NCBI GenBank assembly: GCA_023395575.1
Contig: JAEWZA010000293.1
Span: 1-7,780 of the forward strand
Direction of reading: 5' to 3'
Length of the DNA stretch: 7,780 bases
DNA from: Bacillota bacterium
Lineage (GTDB): Bacteria > Bacillota > Clostridia > Acetivibrionales > DSM-1351
In this document: positions 6,069 to 7,780 of the stretch, one piece after another
How positions within the stretch are numbered: position 1 is the first letter of the stretch
Layout of the letters: every line of letters starts with the position of its first letter
The notes under the pieces: generated by a model
The model's input: only the letters and a program-made list of their open reading frames with translations
Database searches by the model: none
Told to the model about the DNA's origin: nothing
Position numbers and translations under genes: made by a program

Positions 6069-7514
6069 CTATATACCTCCTTTACGTTTGTCTAATTCCT
6101 TTTGAAGGATTTCTTTTATTAATTTTGGGTTTCCTCTACCGGCTAAAGCCCTTGAACATTGACCCATTAAGAAGCCAAAGGTCTTTTCCTTACCGCCAAT
6201 AAATTCTTCCACTGCTTTCTCATTATTTGATAATATTTCTCTTACTGTTTCTTCAACCTCGCTACTGTCATTTATAACTATATAGCCCTTTTCAGATACA
6301 ATTACCTCAGGGGGGTTGCCTGTATCAAACATTTCTGATAGAACTTTTTTTGAATTTGCAGAAGTTACTTCCTCGTTTTCAATCATTTTTATAAGTCTAC
6401 CCAAAATATTTCCGCTGAAAGGAATATCTTCAGGTGATAATTTTCTGTCATTTAATATGCGGAGTACTTCAACAATTATAAAATTAGAGGCAGACTTGGG
6501 GTTACCACATTCAGCAGCTGTACTTTCAAAAAAATTAGAAAGACTAACCGAGGTGAGAAGAAGTGCAGTGTCTGTTTCATTTAGACCAAAATCAATTGTA
6601 TATCGTTCGAATTTTTTGTCAGGAAGCTCAGGCAATGAATTTTTAATTACTTCTATTTCTTCCTTTGTAAACGATATAGGTACTACATCAGGCTCTGGGA
6701 AGTACCTGTAATCATGGGCATCTTCCTTACTTCTAAGAGATTTGCTCTCACCTTTATTGTCGTCCCATCTTCTGGTCTCCTGTGTTATAATTATCCCTTC
6801 GTCAAGAAGTTCTGATTGTCTTTGAATTTCACTATCAATAGATCTAGCAATAGCTTTCAAAGAGTTTATATTTTTCATTTCAGTTCTTGTGCCAAGTTCA
6901 TCTGTTCCAAAGGGTCTAACCGATACATTGACATCCGCTCTAAGTGAACCTTCTTCCATACGACAATCGGATATACCTGAGTACAGAAGCATCAAACGAA
7001 CTTTTTCCACAAATTCTTTTGCTTCTTCAGATGAGGATAAATCGGGTTTTGTAACAATTTCAATCAGTGGAACTCCACATCTATTGTAGTCTGCAAGACT
7101 GTACTTTCCAAACCCGTCATGAAGCAGTTTTCCGGCATCTTCCTCTAAATGAATTCTCTCAATTCTTATGAATTTTTCACCGTCAGGAGTATTTATTGTA
7201 AGCCCACCGTCTTTACATATTGGCAAATCAAATTGTGAAATCTGATAAGCTTTAGGTAAATCAGGATAAAAATAATTTTTTCTATCTAACTTAGAAAATT
7301 CATTTATTTGGCAATTAAGAGCTATCCCTGCTTTTATAGTGTATTCTACAGCTTTTTTATTAAGAACTGGGAGAGTTCCAGGCATTCCTGTACAAACAGG
7401 GCAGCATCTTGTGTTTGGTTCTCCACCAAAACTTACTGGACAGTCGCAAAATATTTTTGATTTTGTAGATAATTCACAATGTATTTCAAGACCTATAGTA
7501 GGTATATATTTCAT
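6069..7514 (-). CDS. gatB: GatB, Asp-tRNA(Asn)/Glu-tRNA(Gln) amidotransferase subunit B
   Basis: GatB binds the mischarged tRNA, phosphorylates the side-chain carboxylate of Asp-tRNA(Asn) or Glu-tRNA(Gln) with ATP, and amidates it with ammonia from GatA. Residue numbers here count from the longer start at 7529. Seen: GLEIH (13-17); four zinc-type cysteines C28, C30, C43, C46 in FCDCP and CCPVCTG; LDRKNYFYPDLPKAYQISQ (81-99); HLEEDAGK (127-134); DYNRCGVPLIEIVTKPD (147-163); GSLRADVNVSVRP (194-206); RTEMKNINS (215-223). The YqeY-like tRNA-binding tail follows from about residue 295. Length (481-486) is normal and the gene is intact. I chose the internal ATG at 7514 because MKYIPTIGLEIH fits the family's usual N-terminus and it overlaps the leader ORF stop; the ATG at 7529 would add MDTTI and is preceded by an in-frame TAA. 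Neither has its own good ribosome binding site. Confidence 0.97.
   Translation of the reverse strand: MKYIPTIGLEIHCELSTKSKIFCDCPVSFGGEPNTRCCPVCTGMPGTLPVLNKKAVEYTIKAGIALNCQINEFSKLDRKNYFYPDLPKAYQISQFDLPICKDGGLTINTPDGEKFIRIERIHLEEDAGKLLHDGFGKYSLADYNRCGVPLIEIVTKPDLSSSEEAKEFVEKVRLMLLYSGISDCRMEEGSLRADVNVSVRPFGTDELGTRTEMKNINSLKAIARSIDSEIQRQSELLDEGIIITQETRRWDDNKGESKSLRSKEDAHDYRYFPEPDVVPISFTKEEIEVIKNSLPELPDKKFERYTIDFGLNETDTALLLTSVSLSNFFESTAAECGNPKSASNFIIVEVLRILNDRKLSPEDIPFSGNILGRLIKMIENEEVTSANSKKVLSEMFDTGNPPEVIVSEKGYIVINDSSEVEETVREILSNNEKAVEEFIGGKEKTFGFLMGQCSRALAGRGNPKLIKEILQKELDKRKGGI
6075..6083 (-). promoter_or_regulatory. Shine-Dalgarno of aspS inside the gatB 3' end
   Basis: The minus strand reads AAAGGAGGT, a near-perfect anti-16S match, 9 nt before the aspS ATG. 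It doubles as the gatB codons for Lys-Gly-Gly just before Ile and the stop. With the genes 3 bp apart, this points to one mRNA and close coupling of gatB and aspS translation. Confidence 0.85.
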
Positions 7515-7564
7515 GATAGTAGTGTCCATGCCTTATATTTAGAATATTCTTTTAAATATTGCAT
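7511..7564 (-). CDS. 17-codon leader ORF overlapping the gatB start (possible coupling peptide)
   Basis: An ATG at 7562-7564 opens the short ORF MQYLKEYSKYKAWTLLS, ending in TGA at 7511-7513. An AGGAGGG sequence stands 8 nt before this ATG, the best ribosome binding site in the interval and correctly spaced for this ORF alone. The TGA overlaps an in-frame gatB ATG (7512-7514) in an ATGA arrangement, the usual layout for stop-restart coupling. The peptide resembles no family I know. It has three Tyr, three Lys and one Trp, with one Gln and no Asn codon, so it is not an obvious amino-acid-sensing attenuator. An AU-only inverted repeat (7535-7541 with 7553-7559) lies inside it. I infer that its translation feeds ribosomes into gatB. 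It could also be a chance ORF beside a misplaced ribosome binding site. Confidence 0.4.
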   Translation of the reverse strand: MQYLKEYSKYKAWTLLS

Positions 7565-7572
7565 GAACTCGG

Positions 7573-7581
7573 CCCTCCTTT
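7573..7581 (-). promoter_or_regulatory. Strong Shine-Dalgarno sequence serving the leader ORF, not gatB directly
   Basis: On the minus strand this reads AAAGGAGGG. It is 8 nt from the leader ATG (7564) but 43 nt from the first gatB ATG (7529) and 58 nt from the second (7514), too far to start either directly. The only purine run before 7529 is AAGG ending 1 nt from the ATG, which is too close. Confidence 0.7.
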
Positions 7582-7668
7582 TTTAGTTATTATGCTTCTA
7601 CAAGCTCTCGGTACTTAAACTTGGTATTTATATTGCTTTACCTATTCAAGGACTCAGCAAATATTATG

Positions 7669-7780
7669 CTATATAGCCGGTAATCTTAAATTTATTTTAA
7701 AATCAGCCTCGAAAGCTGCTGCAGCTCTAAATATCTCATGTTCTCCAAGGGGTTTACCTGTAAAGGAAAGACCTATTGGC
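7669..7780 (-). CDS. gatA: GatA, Asp-tRNA(Asn)/Glu-tRNA(Gln) amidotransferase subunit A, C-terminal end only (partial)
   Basis: Only the last 36 codons and a TAG stop are in the window; the rest lies beyond the right edge. The peptide opens PIGLSFTGKPLGEHEIF and continues with an Ala-rich stretch and FEAD, which matches the last conserved block of amidase-signature enzymes (PIGLQ-x-x-GKPF-x-E, then A-x-x-FE). GatA is the glutaminase subunit of GatCAB: it hydrolyses glutamine with a Ser-cis-Ser-Lys triad (not visible here) and passes ammonia to GatB. The assignment to GatA rather than another amidase rests mainly on gatB lying directly downstream on the same strand. About a dozen residues follow the conserved FE, which is a normal distance to the C-terminus, so the stop does not look premature. 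Confidence 0.8.
   Translation of the reverse strand, partial: PIGLSFTGKPLGEHEIFRAAAAFEADFKINLRLPAI

Noticed and set aside
6316..6711. Plus-strand ORF of 131 codons opposite gatB (others at 6889-7089, 7339-7542 and 3061-3315)
   Set aside because: All are antisense to strongly conserved coding sequence and have low-complexity, Ser-rich translations typical of shadow frames.
7594..7632. Reading frame ending NTKFKYRELVEA plus stop in the gatA-gatB interval, considered as a frameshifted gatA tail
   Set aside because: The gatA stop at 7669 already gives a normal C-terminal length, and a second stop separates the two frames; it is probably chance.

Overview
The window is a compact, AT-rich stretch of a Gram-positive, low-GC bacterium, most likely an anaerobic member of the Clostridia. 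The grounds are strong AGGAGG-type ribosome binding sites, a type III glutamine synthetase, and GatCAB next to an archaeal-type aspartyl-tRNA synthetase. A Ruminiclostridium-like host is a guess from gene content, not something the sequence proves. Every gene lies on the minus strand, so transcription runs from high to low coordinates.

Layout in the order of transcription: the last 36 codons of gatA (7669-7780, cut by the window edge); a 155-bp interval holding a strong ribosome binding site and a 17-codon leader ORF whose stop overlaps a gatB start (ATGA); gatB (6069-7514, or from 7529); 3 bp later aspS (4752-6065), whose Shine-Dalgarno sequence lies in the last gatB codons; a 204-bp regulatory interval with a -10 box, repeats and several stem-loops; glnN (2454-4547); a strong terminator (2323-2363), then a second promoter and a structured leader; asnB (267-2147); and a tail at 1-266 holding one terminator-like hairpin and otherwise no gene.

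The genes form one theme, the making and use of amide nitrogen. GlnN makes glutamine. AspRS of this type can mischarge tRNA(Asn) with aspartate, and GatCAB amidates Asp-tRNA(Asn) (and often Glu-tRNA(Gln)) using glutamine. AsnB makes free asparagine from aspartate, also using glutamine. The window therefore encodes the donor-making enzyme, part of the tRNA-dependent route to Asn, and the free-asparagine route. gatA-gatB-aspS look like one transcription unit; glnN and asnB appear to have their own promoters and leaders.

The coding genes are ordinary, intact members of known families. I do not see a new enzymatic system. The points worth checking are regulatory: the leader ORF coupled to gatB, the two adjacent stem-loops at the 5' end of the predicted glnN RNA (possibly an ANTAR-type target), and mutually exclusive hairpins in the asnB leader.
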